Source of the DNA: [Anoxybacillus] calidus
GTDB lineage: Bacteria; Bacillota; Bacilli; Bacillales; Anoxybacillaceae
Direction of reading: 5' to 3'
Length of the DNA: 64,000 nt
NCBI RefSeq assembly: GCF_013760845.1
Contig: NZ_JACDUU010000002.1
Span: 248,001 to 312,000, forward strand
The position numbers and the translations under genes are program-made. This document shows, piece by piece, positions 44,080 to 52,029 of this stretch; the first letter of the stretch is position 1; the number at the start of each line of letters is the position of its first letter. A model generated the notes under the pieces. That model made no database searches, was not told the DNA's origin, and saw only the letters and a program-made list of their open reading frames with translations.

Positions 44080-44592
44080 ATGGGAATTTTAAGCGGTAAT
44101 CCAAAAGAAGAGCCGATGCACTACGGAGAAGTATTTGGTGTATGGTCGCATTTACTAGTGGCTAAAGGATTAGTAGCTGGGTATCAAACATTACTCAACC
44201 ATACAGGTGATGAAGATTTAAAACGTTTTATTGAGGATAGTATTGAAAACGTTTTAAAACCCGAAATACAAGAAGCAGAAAACTTGTTAAAAGAAAATGG
44301 AATAGCACTTCCACCATCACCGCCAGAACGGCCAAAAGCGTGTTTGGAAGACATTCCTGCAGGTGCGAGATTTACTGACCCGGAAATCGCTGCAATGCTT
44401 AGTAAAGATATTGCGGAGGGCTTAGTAGCATGTAGTACGATTATGGGGCAGTGCATCAGGGAAGATATTGCTTTAATGTATGGTCAATTTCACATGAAAA
44501 AAGCACAATATGGTGCTATATTGCTTAGAATGAACAAAGAAAAAGGTTGGCTTGTTCCACCGCCGCTCAATTTGAAAAGTTCGGATTGTTAA
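44080..44592 (+). CDS. DUF3231 protein
   Basis: 170 residues, MGILSGNPKEEPMHYGEVFG, a ferritin-like helical protein of the DUF3231 family common in spore-forming Bacillaceae and often linked to the coat or spore. One half-domain is seen; many homologues have two. TAGGAGGG at 44067-44074 fits ATG 44080 rather than ATG 44056. A terminator follows. No catalytic residues are evident; Cys-containing segments (KACLEDIPAGARF; LVACSTIMGQCIRED) are conserved in the family as I recall it. Confidence 0.8.
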   Translation: MGILSGNPKEEPMHYGEVFGVWSHLLVAKGLVAGYQTLLNHTGDEDLKRFIEDSIENVLKPEIQEAENLLKENGIALPPSPPERPKACLEDIPAGARFTDPEIAAMLSKDIAEGLVACSTIMGQCIREDIALMYGQFHMKKAQYGAILLRMNKEKGWLVPPPLNLKSSDC

Positions 44593-44607
44593 AAGGAGCT
44601 TTAATAT

Positions 44608-44647
44608 GTTTATAAAAGCTTGCGATGCCGCAAGCTTTTATTTTTTG
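44608..44647 (+). terminator. Terminator after the DUF3231 gene
   Basis: ATAAAAGCTTGCG / CGCAAGCTTTTAT hairpin with an ATGC loop and TTTTTTG tail. Confidence 0.92.
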
Positions 44648-44724
44648 ACTCTGTTAAAGGTTTTCTTGTTCAACTAACGGGCAGTTTAGTTTAATAAGAA
44701 GTAACCATCAGGAAATTTCCCCAT

Positions 44725-44760
44725 AAGAAAAGGATCCTTAGTAAGAAAAGGATCCTTAGT
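44725..44760. repeat. Perfect 18-bp tandem duplication
   Basis: AAGAAAAGGATCCTTAGT occurs twice head to tail. Each unit contains the palindrome AAGGATCCTT. A CTAACGGGCAG-type word lies about 45 bases upstream. Confidence 0.8.
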
Positions 44761-44762
44761 TT

Positions 44763-44798
44763 GAAGACAAACTCAACCGAGTGAGTTTGTCTTTTTTC
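44763..44798. terminator. Hairpin terminator between DUF3231 and WGxxGxxG genes
   Basis: AAGACAAACTCA / TGAGTTTGTCTTTTTT with an ACCGAG loop. The stem could also act for the minus-strand WGxxGxxG gene, though the T-run is on the plus strand. Confidence 0.85.
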
Positions 44799-44845
44799 GG
44801 TATATTAGAATTGAAAAAGATCAATTTATTAATAATATACTGGTT

Positions 44846-45091
44846 CTAATCTCTTCTGTCATTTCTTCTTCTTAACCCTAACAGTCCTGCTAAACCAACT
44901 AAACCAATCCAACCCCAATCTGTATCGTCATCATCATCGTTATCAGTCACGTCTGTATTTTGAGCCATGTGAGTTATTTTGTTTGTATTGTTATTAATAT
45001 CAGTGTTATTATTTTGAGCATAAACGGCTGCCCCAAAAAGCATGACTGTAACTGATAGAGCAAAAAATAAATTGAGAATTTTTTTAAACAA
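44846..45091 (-). CDS. WGxxGxxG-motif exported small protein
   Basis: 81 residues. Signal peptide MFKKILNLFFALSVTVMLFG...AQN (about 1-27), an Asn/Thr-rich spacer, an acidic run DNDDDDDTD, then WGWIGLVGLAGLLGL and an Arg-rich end RRRNDRRD. The motif, hydrophobic stretch and basic tail form a three-part C-terminal sorting or anchoring signal, the known WGxxGxxG family pattern. Start is TTG 45091 with AAAGGAGG eight bases upstream. A CPBP protease gene lies 1.4 kb to the right; proteases of that family process comparable C-terminal signals in other bacteria, so a functional link is possible but unproven. Confidence 0.75.
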   Translation of the reverse strand: MFKKILNLFFALSVTVMLFGAAVYAQNNNTDINNNTNKITHMAQNTDVTDNDDDDDTDWGWIGLVGLAGLLGLRRRNDRRD

Positions 45092-45757
45092 GGTTTTTAC
45101 CTCCTTTCAATATTTATTAACTTTAATATGTCCAATCAAAAGAACAATTATTCTGTAATAATATAATAAGGGAGCTATTTTAGGGGTAACTTATTCAAAA
45201 AACAAATGCGCTACTTCAAGAACAAGGAAGTAACGATTGATTACAGATGTAAAAAAACGAGAAATCAATCGCATTTACAAGGCATAGAACGTTCTATAAA
45301 AGAAGGGGAAAGTAGTAATTATCAAATGGATGAAGGTAGAGATTGGCGATTAATTTGTTATTCCACTAACGGGGAGCGATAGTTGAATAAGACACGCAAA
45401 AAGACCGGGAAATCTCGGTCTTTTTTCTGTGGTCTAAAAATCACTAAAAAATAAAAGCGCCCGCGGCAAAAATATAACGATCACAATAATCGTAGGCTGA
45501 TCGGTGCTGGGCACAGAATCAGAAACGGAAATAACTATTTCTTATGCTATGCGCTATGCTTTTTCTTTTCTAAATAATAAAAGAGCCGTTTTTAAGGATG
45601 CATAACTACGCCTGACACTTTGCTTTTGAGTCAGCCCTTTATGTTTTGAATGAGTTAAAGAGGGTGTTGCTTTCTTCTGGAAGGACAGTTTAGTTGAAGT
45701 AGGAATAATCATCATTATTAAAGAATTAATAATAATAAAGTTAAGTTTGAGGAGGAC
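45092..45757. other. Spacer with terminator and repeat fragments
   Basis: Holds a 58-codon plus-strand frame at 45208-45384 (MRYFKNKEVTIDYRCKKTRN...) without a ribosome site, probably a relic; a terminator AAGACCGGG / CTCGGTCTT with T-run at 45399-45427; half of a CTGACC-family palindrome at 45609-45640; and a CTAAC-word near 45363. The last 20 bases supply GAGGAGG for the next gene. Confidence 0.45.
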
Positions 45758-45760
45758 ATG

Positions 45761-46354
45761 ATGAATCAACAATTTATCGAATCACTAAGTGACTTTATCT
45801 TTTTAGAGAGACAACATCTGTATAAAGAAGCTGATGTAGTTTTATACCATCCTGGTCATTTCCCGGAATTAAATAATGATATTTCCCGTTTATATATTGA
45901 TGAGCCTTTCAAGAAAATCATGATTCCGAATGTACATAATGGCTTCCTAAATCAAAATGAGTACCATTATCACAAGAATATATTAATTGATAGGGGGATT
46001 CCAAAAGACATCATTCTTCCAATAGAAGGTGAAGCATATACAGCAAACGATGTGATCAAAAATGCAATGCTACAATTAAATCACAAAGAGGATCAAAAAA
46101 TTCTTTTAGCGGGTAAGTCTTTCTTTTGTAGGAGATTTTTTCTTATTGCCTCAGCTTATGCAGAAGATAATATGTTGCTTGACGTACTACCCATAGAGGA
46201 TAAAAGAGGGATAAATAAAGAAAGCTGGTTTCTATCCGATGTCGGAACGAATAGAGTTCTTAATGAGATGAAAATGATAAATGAATTTTTGCAAAAAAAT
46301 AATAAAGAGTTATTAGATTCCTTATCAAAACAAGTTATTAAGAATGAACCATGA
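45761..46354 (+). CDS. YdcF-like (DUF218) protein
   Basis: 197 residues with a Rossmann-like DUF218 layout: VVLYHPGHFPELNNDISRLY near the N-terminus, NILIDRGIPKDIILPIEGEA and TANDVIKNAMLQL in the middle (the S/T-x-N/E region of the family) and ILLAGKSFFCRRFFLIASAY. GGAGG at 45751-45755 favours the second ATG, 45761, over ATG 45758. No membrane helix, so it is the cytoplasmic YdcF type rather than SanA/ElyC. Biochemical role unknown. Confidence 0.72.
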   Translation: MNQQFIESLSDFIFLERQHLYKEADVVLYHPGHFPELNNDISRLYIDEPFKKIMIPNVHNGFLNQNEYHYHKNILIDRGIPKDIILPIEGEAYTANDVIKNAMLQLNHKEDQKILLAGKSFFCRRFFLIASAYAEDNMLLDVLPIEDKRGINKESWFLSDVGTNRVLNEMKMINEFLQKNNKELLDSLSKQVIKNEP

Positions 46355-46505
46355 CGAAATTCAAGATTTAGAGTATTCATTGTTACAGCTCTTTTATATT
46401 TCCGTGTTGATTTTAGACTACAAAAAAGACTGAAATCAATTAAATATGAGGATACTATGTTCAATACATACATAATGGATGAATTACATTAGAAGGGGTG
46501 AGGAT

Positions 46506-47402
46506 ATGAAGTCCAATTTTATTTATCCTGAATTAGGAAAAAATAGTCATATTCGTTATTTTTCTTCTTTTTTATTCATTTTATTGTTTATGATAGTAAT
46601 CGGAGGTGTTATGTATATATTTTCTATTCTGATTACAGACAGTATAAATCCAAAAATAGTAGATTTAGAAAAATTGATACTTAAAGATTCATTGGTAGAT
46701 TTGTTTTTATCTCATATTACTAATGTTTTTTGGATTTTGGGTATATGGATTTCGGCAAAAACCATACATAAACGTTCACTAATTTCATTTATTACTCCTT
46801 ATCAAAAAATCAATTGGAAACGGGTATTTTTTGGATTTATTGTCTTTTTCGGACTATTATCTATCAGTCAAATTGTTGATTTTATTTTGTTTCCTGAAGA
46901 TTATAAATGGAATGATTTTGATACATCTCGCTTTATTTGGTTATTAGTGGCTGCTATTTTCCTTGTTCCTATTCAAACTACTTCAGAAGAGTTATTTTTC
47001 AGAGGATTTTTACTGCAATGGATAGGAAAACGAATCAAACAACCAATTTTACTAGCCACGATCGTAGGATTAATCTTTGGATCGTTACATTTTGGTAACC
47101 CTGAGATGTCAAATGAAGCATTATGGGTAGGAATAGATTATATTTTCACTGGATTCATATGGACATACATCACTATTCGAACCAATAGTGCTGAATTCAC
47201 CATTGGTGCTCATGCTGCTAACAATATGTTTTTATGTATCTTTTTAACATATGAAAATAGTTCATACCAAAACATTCCTTCTTTATTCGTTTTAACCAAT
47301 GTAGATGGTATGCTTTCTACGATTTATTCGATTATTACATCTACTCTGCTTTTTATTATAGTTATTCATTATCATAATAAAAAAAGCAATATAGTGAAAT
47401 AA
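46506..47402 (+). CDS. CPBP-family intramembrane metalloprotease, copy 2
   Basis: 298 residues, very close to copy 1 at 35534 over the whole length, with the same active-site motifs (SEELFFRGFLLQW, FGSLHFGN, AHAANNMFL). Differences cluster in the middle (for example IVDFILFPEDYKW versus IIDMLFYPEDYQW) and at the C-terminus (KKSNIVK versus KKIASVAI), where a short indel lies. Promoter-proximal sequence (GAGGATACT...TTCAATA...CATACATAATGGATGAATT) and the terminator are shared too. It lies outside the att-bounded element and near the WGxxGxxG gene. Confidence 0.87.
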   Translation: MKSNFIYPELGKNSHIRYFSSFLFILLFMIVIGGVMYIFSILITDSINPKIVDLEKLILKDSLVDLFLSHITNVFWILGIWISAKTIHKRSLISFITPYQKINWKRVFFGFIVFFGLLSISQIVDFILFPEDYKWNDFDTSRFIWLLVAAIFLVPIQTTSEELFFRGFLLQWIGKRIKQPILLATIVGLIFGSLHFGNPEMSNEALWVGIDYIFTGFIWTYITIRTNSAEFTIGAHAANNMFLCIFLTYENSSYQNIPSLFVLTNVDGMLSTIYSIITSTLLFIIVIHYHNKKSNIVK

Positions 47403-47408
47403 CGAATA

Positions 47409-47460
47409 AAAGGTAAGCAAACATATTGAACATGACTAATATGTGCTTACCTTTATTTTT
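47409..47460 (+). terminator. Terminator after CPBP copy 2
   Basis: AGGTAAGCAAACATATTGA / TAATATGTGCTTACCT with T-rich tail, duplicate of 36449-36499. Confidence 0.88.
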
Positions 47461-47601
47461 TAGGGAATTTTTAGATTAAAAATCGGTCTTTTTTGTCAGT
47501 CTTATGCAGCAAGCGCCTTCGTTAGCTCAATCAAGTTCATTCCATTCATTTTTACCATATACATATCATGTCGGTTCTAATGTAAAACAAAAAAGTAAAT
47601 A

Positions 47602-48324
47602 TTAATTCATCTCTTCATAGTCAAGTAGTTCCGAAACAGTTTTAAATGTATACCCTTTTTCTTTTAATTCCGTTACAATTCCTTCAATGGATTCTAATGA
47701 CTCTTTACGGCTTTCATACATAACGTGCAAAAGGATAATCGAACCCGGTTCAATCTTTTTCGTTACGTGTTCGATCATTTTCTTTGAATCAGACGCAATT
47801 TCTGGATAAGAGTCAGGTTCAATGTTCCAAAGAATGGTTTTTCTATTATGCTTTTTTAAATAATAAGGTAATACGATTAACTTTTTTCCATTTGGTGGTC
47901 TAAATTGAATAGTTCCTTCATAACCAGCTTTACGTATAAGTTTATCAGTATGCTCAATTTCATTTTTAATAAAATGAGGTGATTTGAAAATCATTCGTTG
48001 ATGGGAATAAGAGTGATTACCAAGTTCATGTCCTGCATCAACAATTTTTTTTGCTTCTTCGAAATTTTTTTCGATTTCCTGACCAGTTAAGAAAAAAGTT
48101 GCTTTTATGTCTACTTTTTCAAGAATCTTTAGAACTTCATCCGTTTTTTTGGTTGGACCATCATCAAAGGTAAGAGCTACGACTTTTTCTTTTGTATCTA
48201 CTTTTCTAACAATCCCCCCAAAAAATTGGAAACTTCTAGAGTTTATTACTTCTAATAAGCTGTAACCTAGTGTAATTAAAGATAAAATCGACACGATGAA
48301 TATGATTAAGAACTTTTTCATCAT
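47602..48324 (-). CDS. Polysaccharide deacetylase (NodB homology)
   Basis: 240 residues. An N-terminal hydrophobic segment (FLIIFIVSILSLITLGYSLL, about 5-24) acts as signal or anchor; the NodB domain follows with ALTFDDGPT (Asp pair, about 50-58), HSYSHQRM (metal His pair, about 103-110), FRPPNGKK and a C-terminal ILLHV. It would remove acetyl groups from cell-wall or other N-acetyl glycans outside the cell. ATG 48324 follows AAGGAG. The motif RPPNG replaces the more usual RPPYG, a change seen in several Bacillus members. Confidence 0.87.
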   Translation of the reverse strand: MMKKFLIIFIVSILSLITLGYSLLEVINSRSFQFFGGIVRKVDTKEKVVALTFDDGPTKKTDEVLKILEKVDIKATFFLTGQEIEKNFEEAKKIVDAGHELGNHSYSHQRMIFKSPHFIKNEIEHTDKLIRKAGYEGTIQFRPPNGKKLIVLPYYLKKHNRKTILWNIEPDSYPEIASDSKKMIEHVTKKIEPGSIILLHVMYESRKESLESIEGIVTELKEKGYTFKTVSELLDYEEMN

Positions 48325-48540
48325 TATTTACTCCTTGTTCTGTTTATGTCTACACTAATGAATTTTATAATAAGAACTTTCTAAAGAATAGTAATTTCAT
48401 CTATGTTTGATCCGTTCTTTTTCAATGGTTATTTGTTGCAGGTTGATTTTTAAATATTATTAACATTTTTTAGGAGTCTCTCATCTCTAAATGGAGGGAG
48501 GTGAAAGAGGTTTTATGTACTAGATGAATATTCGAAAAAC

Positions 48541-48663
48541 AGTGGCTGACCCATAAGTGTCTGACCTCATGCGTATTCCACAATATATAAGTCCATTTAT
48601 CTAATGTGATGTTTTATATATTGTGTTGTGGGGTCTGATACTTTGCTTTTAGGTCAGCCTCCA
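48541..48663. repeat. CTGACC-family palindromic element
   Basis: TGGCTGACCCATAAGTGTCT ... ACTTTGCTTTTAGGTCAGCC, with inner ACAATATATAA / TTATATATTGT. It sits between two minus-strand genes and could end transcription of the small membrane-protein gene at 48669. Confidence 0.8.
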
Positions 48664-48668
48664 TAAAG

Positions 48669-48854
48669 TTATTTACCTGCTAGGGCCATTATTCCTTTAA
48701 ATATAAGGACTAATGAAAAAACAAGAATAGTTAAAATCCCAATGAAGAACGTTATTGGTTCTATACTAGCTAAAGGTGAACCGGCTAAAGGAAGTTTTAT
48801 TAGTGCAAACCCAGCAAGGATGCAAGCTAAGAACAAGAACACGAATTTATCCAT
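48669..48854 (-). CDS. Small two-helix membrane protein
   Basis: 61 residues, MDKFVFLFLACILAGFALIK then a short loop (PLAGSPLASIEP) and a second hydrophobic helix (ITFFIGILTILVFSLVLIF), ending MALAGK. AAAGGAGG lies 7 bases upstream of ATG 48854; the longer frame to 48992 has no support. No family recognised with confidence; it resembles many small Bacillus membrane proteins of unknown role. Confidence 0.65.
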   Translation of the reverse strand: MDKFVFLFLACILAGFALIKLPLAGSPLASIEPITFFIGILTILVFSLVLIFKGIMALAGK

Positions 48855-48992
48855 GCTTCTTCCTCCTTTCAATAACAACATATTCACTGGCGAGAGAAGT
48901 GGTTCATGAATGAATATTTTAAGGTATCCGTTTTTCGATGCTTTTTTAGTGGAATGATATAGATGAAGATGAAGAATCTGTTGAATAAGCAA

Positions 48993-49526
48993 TAAAATCA
49001 GGGTGATACATTCACAACCGAATAGTTCTGATGATGATTGAAGGGTGGAAAGATAACAGGATGATCATGCTTTCATTTGAATAAATTTTTATACCAACCA
49101 AACACCTTTTTTAGAGTAGTAGTATCAGCATGTCCAAGTTTAATAGATTTTTTACATAAGCTGTACTTACTAGCTGAATAACGTGACAGAAAGCCATCTT
49201 TTTGTCAGCTCAAGGTCCTGATGATCATAGTAAAAAGTATGTCAAGTTACATAGATCAACTGAGCAAATGATTTGGATCATTAGAAATAGACTTTAAAAA
49301 ACCAAAATTCCCAAGAATATCATCATTGTTAGATCCAATCTGAATAGTTTATATAAATAACAAAAGCGCCAGCAATTTTGGAGGTAAAAGGAAAAAAGAA
49401 TAGAATAAAATCATTCGACAAACGGGTCGTAACGGATGGACTAGATTAGGCTAACTACCGTTTTTGAAAGTTTGGAGAACATACACAGATATCTTGAAGG
49501 AAAAAAAGATTCAACAATATAAAAAT
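48993..49526. other. Non-coding spacer
   Basis: AT-rich stretch without a supported gene. A word AGCTGAATAACG at 49171 belongs to the short CTAAC/AGCTGAATAA repeat set. I see no promoter or RNA gene that I could defend. Confidence 0.4.
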
Positions 49527-49562
49527 TGAAGGCGCGACGGATGTCCGGTGCGCCTTAAGTGT
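49527..49562 (-). terminator. Terminator of the alkaline phosphatase gene
   Basis: Read on the minus strand: AAGGCGCACCGG, ACAT, CCGTCGCGCCTT followed by CAATTTTTAT, about ten bases after the stop codon. Confidence 0.8.
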
Positions 49563-49570
49563 GTAGAGGC

Positions 49571-51217
49571 TTATTTCGCTTGTTTTAACATTTTTACTGC
49601 CTGATTTGGTATCCAAAATTTGTTCGCGCTGTAGATAACAATTCCCTCTAGTTCATATGTTTTATCATTGATGATCATGATGTTTTTATTGACAGGAAAT
49701 TTTGCGATTGTGCTTCCTTTTTTGACAACGAGGGCAAGATTTTTTTCATCTGTTCGGTCAATATCGACTGTTGCGCCTATTTTTTGGAATTCTTTTTCTG
49801 CATCAACAAATAAGCGTTTGTTTAATTCAGTTAAACTAAACCCCATTGCTTTTGCCATGATGCGGGCTAAGTCGCTATTTTCAAATGTGCCAATCGGACG
49901 GTTTGGACCATATGAGTATAAAAACACATCTTCTCCTGTATGGCCGCCTGTTGTGAATCCAAGATTTGCACGGGCGGCCAGTAGTTCTGCTAATGTTTTC
50001 TTCATATTAGTAGACTCAACTAATTTTTGCTTTTCCTCAGCAGATAAATCGTCCAATCCATATAATCGTGCCACTTCTTCGAGATTAGACTGATCTTCTT
50101 TTAATTGACTTACCGCACCTTCTAACGTCATTTTTGCTTTCTTAAGTGGGTCAATATATGCGGAAACTGGGGTTTCAGGATATGATTGATCAGTGTTACG
50201 ATTTCCGATTGTAATACCGCTGTTGCCGTGGTCGCTTACTGCAATGACAAGTGTATCTCTGTTTTTCTTTGCAAACGCAACAGCTTCTTCTACTGCATCG
50301 TCAAATGCTAGCACTTCGCTAATGATTCCGACCGGGTCGTTTGCGTGCGCAGCCCAGTCTGGTTGGCTTCCTTCGACAAATAAGAAGAATCCATCCTTGT
50401 CCTTAGAGAGGGTTTGCAGCGCTTTTTTCGTCATTTCCGCTAATGTTGGTTCATTTGGTCTTGTATAAGGACGGTTCATATGTTGAGCAAGAGCATCGTT
50501 TGCAAAGACACCCCAGATTTTATCGGATTTTGAACGAAACAATTGTTCACGCGTTTCTACGATATCGTACCCTTTTTCTTCAATCACTTCTAGCATATTT
50601 TCTTTGTCTTTTCGATTGTTTTTCCCATCACCTGGAATTAAGGCGTCTTTTCCGCCGCCGAGAACAACATCTATATTTTGATATACTTGTTGTTCGGCAA
50701 TTTCTTCAAAAAGGTTTCGATGGGTTACATGTGCAGAAAAGCCGGCGGGGGTGGCGTGCTGAATCGCTGATGTAGCGATAATGCCTGTTGATTTTCCCAT
50801 TAATTTTGCTCCTTCTAGCACGTTTGCAACTGGTTTCATTGCCTCGTCTTTCGGAATAGGTTGAAGGCCAGGGGATGTAACAACGCTTGGGAGTATTCCG
50901 ATATATTTATCGTTCGATTTAAATCCGGTTGCTAAAGCAGTAGCAGCAGGTGCTGAATCGGTAATGGCTGACTCCGCAGAATACGTTCTTACTGCTCCAC
51001 TAGCCATTTCGTCTAATGCTAGTGGTTCTCCTTTATACCATCTTGCTAATGTAGTCGCTCCGGCACTTGTTCCATCCATCACCATCATAATGACATTTTT
51101 TACTGGTTTCTGCTCTTTCTTCGCTCCTCCACGCTCCACAATAGCAAAATTCAAAAAAACGACCGCAAGTGAACCTACTAATGCTAAACTAAGGATCTTT
51201 TGACTAAGATGACGCAA
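49571..51217 (-). CDS. Secreted alkaline phosphatase
   Basis: 548-residue phosphomonoesterase. A signal peptide (about 1-32, KILSLALVGSLAVVFLNFAI) is followed by the catalytic domain: metal Asp 48 in MMVMDGT, nucleophile Ser 88 in TDSAPAATALATG, AVSDHGNSG and TTGGHTGED with zinc ligands. The frame opens at 51262, but GAGGAGGG serves TTG 51217 (MRHLSQKI), giving a proper signal peptide. It is longer than B. subtilis PhoA/PhoB (about 460 residues) through an extra C-terminal part with KFPVNKNIMIINDKTYELEG. A Pho-box-like array lies upstream, so phosphate-starvation control is likely. Confidence 0.92.
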   Translation of the reverse strand: MRHLSQKILSLALVGSLAVVFLNFAIVERGGAKKEQKPVKNVIMMVMDGTSAGATTLARWYKGEPLALDEMASGAVRTYSAESAITDSAPAATALATGFKSNDKYIGILPSVVTSPGLQPIPKDEAMKPVANVLEGAKLMGKSTGIIATSAIQHATPAGFSAHVTHRNLFEEIAEQQVYQNIDVVLGGGKDALIPGDGKNNRKDKENMLEVIEEKGYDIVETREQLFRSKSDKIWGVFANDALAQHMNRPYTRPNEPTLAEMTKKALQTLSKDKDGFFLFVEGSQPDWAAHANDPVGIISEVLAFDDAVEEAVAFAKKNRDTLVIAVSDHGNSGITIGNRNTDQSYPETPVSAYIDPLKKAKMTLEGAVSQLKEDQSNLEEVARLYGLDDLSAEEKQKLVESTNMKKTLAELLAARANLGFTTGGHTGEDVFLYSYGPNRPIGTFENSDLARIMAKAMGFSLTELNKRLFVDAEKEFQKIGATVDIDRTDEKNLALVVKKGSTIAKFPVNKNIMIINDKTYELEGIVIYSANKFWIPNQAVKMLKQAK

Positions 51218-51272
51218 AGCGATTCCCTCCTCTAATGAAATAGTTGTTCTTACATTTATCATAGACGCTATT

Positions 51273-51311
51273 TGTTAATCAAATTTTTCTAATGGGTTAA
51301 TGGTTTGTAAA
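51273..51311 (-). promoter_or_regulatory. Pho-box-like PhoP binding array
   Basis: On the minus strand TTTACA, TTAACC, GAAAAA and TTAACA follow each other with exactly five bases between them (11-base period; 51306-51311, 51295-51300, 51284-51289, 51273-51278). Three of the four fit the PhoP hexamer TT(A/C/T)ACA well. TATGAT further downstream could be the -10 element. Confidence 0.6.
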
Positions 51312-51575
51312 AAGTTTGAAATATAAGAATAAAATCCCTTTATTTAAAATGAATGAACTATAACCTAATATGGAAGAAAAGAATGATAGTCGATTGAGAG
51401 ATATGTATCCTGTAATTTTGTAGTCCATTTTGACAAGATTACACGTTTTTTCCATCGTTCTCACCTTAAATGTAATTTGATCTATTTTATTACAAACGGG
51501 ACCATTTATAAAAATAACAGGATGAATCTGGGTGATTTTTATTTTTATGTAATTTTGAATTTTCTTAAAATATCA

Positions 51576-51604
51576 TTTACGTTAACGTAAACGTAAGGTA
51601 TAAT
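51576..51604 (+). promoter_or_regulatory. Promoter and MerR-type operator of the fatty-acid cluster
   Basis: The perfect 16-base palindrome TTTACGTTAACGTAAA (51576-51591) covers the -35 element TTTACG and most of the 17-base spacer before TATAAT (51599-51604). A MerR-family gene starts 35 bases on. Similar TTnACGTnAACG palindromes are recognised by LiuR-type MerR regulators of acyl-CoA catabolism in other bacteria, so autoregulation is likely. Confidence 0.75.
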
Positions 51605-51638
51605 TAAGTAAAAAATGGCCTTGTAACGGGTGAAAAAC

Positions 51639-52028
51639 ATGACTTACTATACAATCTCGCAGTTGTCTCAAGAGTTTGACATAAGCACACGAACGATACG
51701 GTATTACGAGGAAAGAGGATTCATCACGCCGATTCGAACGGAGACGGGACAGCGGATTTACTCCAAAAAAGATCGCGCTGTATTAAAGCTCATTCTCCGC
51801 GGCAAACGATTCGGTTTTTCGTTAGAAGAAATTCAAGAAATGATTCAGTTGTTTGATAAAGATAGAACAGGGAAGAAGCAACTCGAAAAAACAATCGAAT
51901 ATGGGGAACAAAAATTAAAGGAGGTGAATGAAAAAATAGAAGATTTGATGCAGTTAAAACATGATATGGAAGCGATTTTAAAAAATTTTAAACAGCGGCT
52001 TAAAGAATGGAAGGAGAAGGAGGAGTAA
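51639..52028 (+). CDS. MerR-family regulator of fatty-acid/branched-chain catabolism
   Basis: 129 residues. N-terminal winged HTH (YTISQLSQEFDISTRTIRYY, then EERGFITPIRTETGQRIYSK) followed by a long dimerisation helix (about 75-125) and no effector cysteines. ATG 51639 is favoured; the GTG at 51630 is in frame, but the best ribosome match, AACGGGTG, overlaps it. Two bases separate its stop from the acyl-CoA ligase start. Together with the palindromic operator this fits a LiuR-like sensor of acyl-CoA thioesters, which is an inference. Confidence 0.82.
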   Translation: MTYYTISQLSQEFDISTRTIRYYEERGFITPIRTETGQRIYSKKDRAVLKLILRGKRFGFSLEEIQEMIQLFDKDRTGKKQLEKTIEYGEQKLKEVNEKIEDLMQLKHDMEAILKNFKQRLKEWKEKEE

Positions 52029-52029
52029 C

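Noticed and set aside
44725-44760. Possible CRISPR or satellite start
   Set aside because: Only two units, no spacer, no cas genes anywhere in the window.
48993-49526. Hidden gene or RNA before the phosphatase terminator
   Set aside because: No frame with a ribosome site and no strong stem or promoter found by eye.
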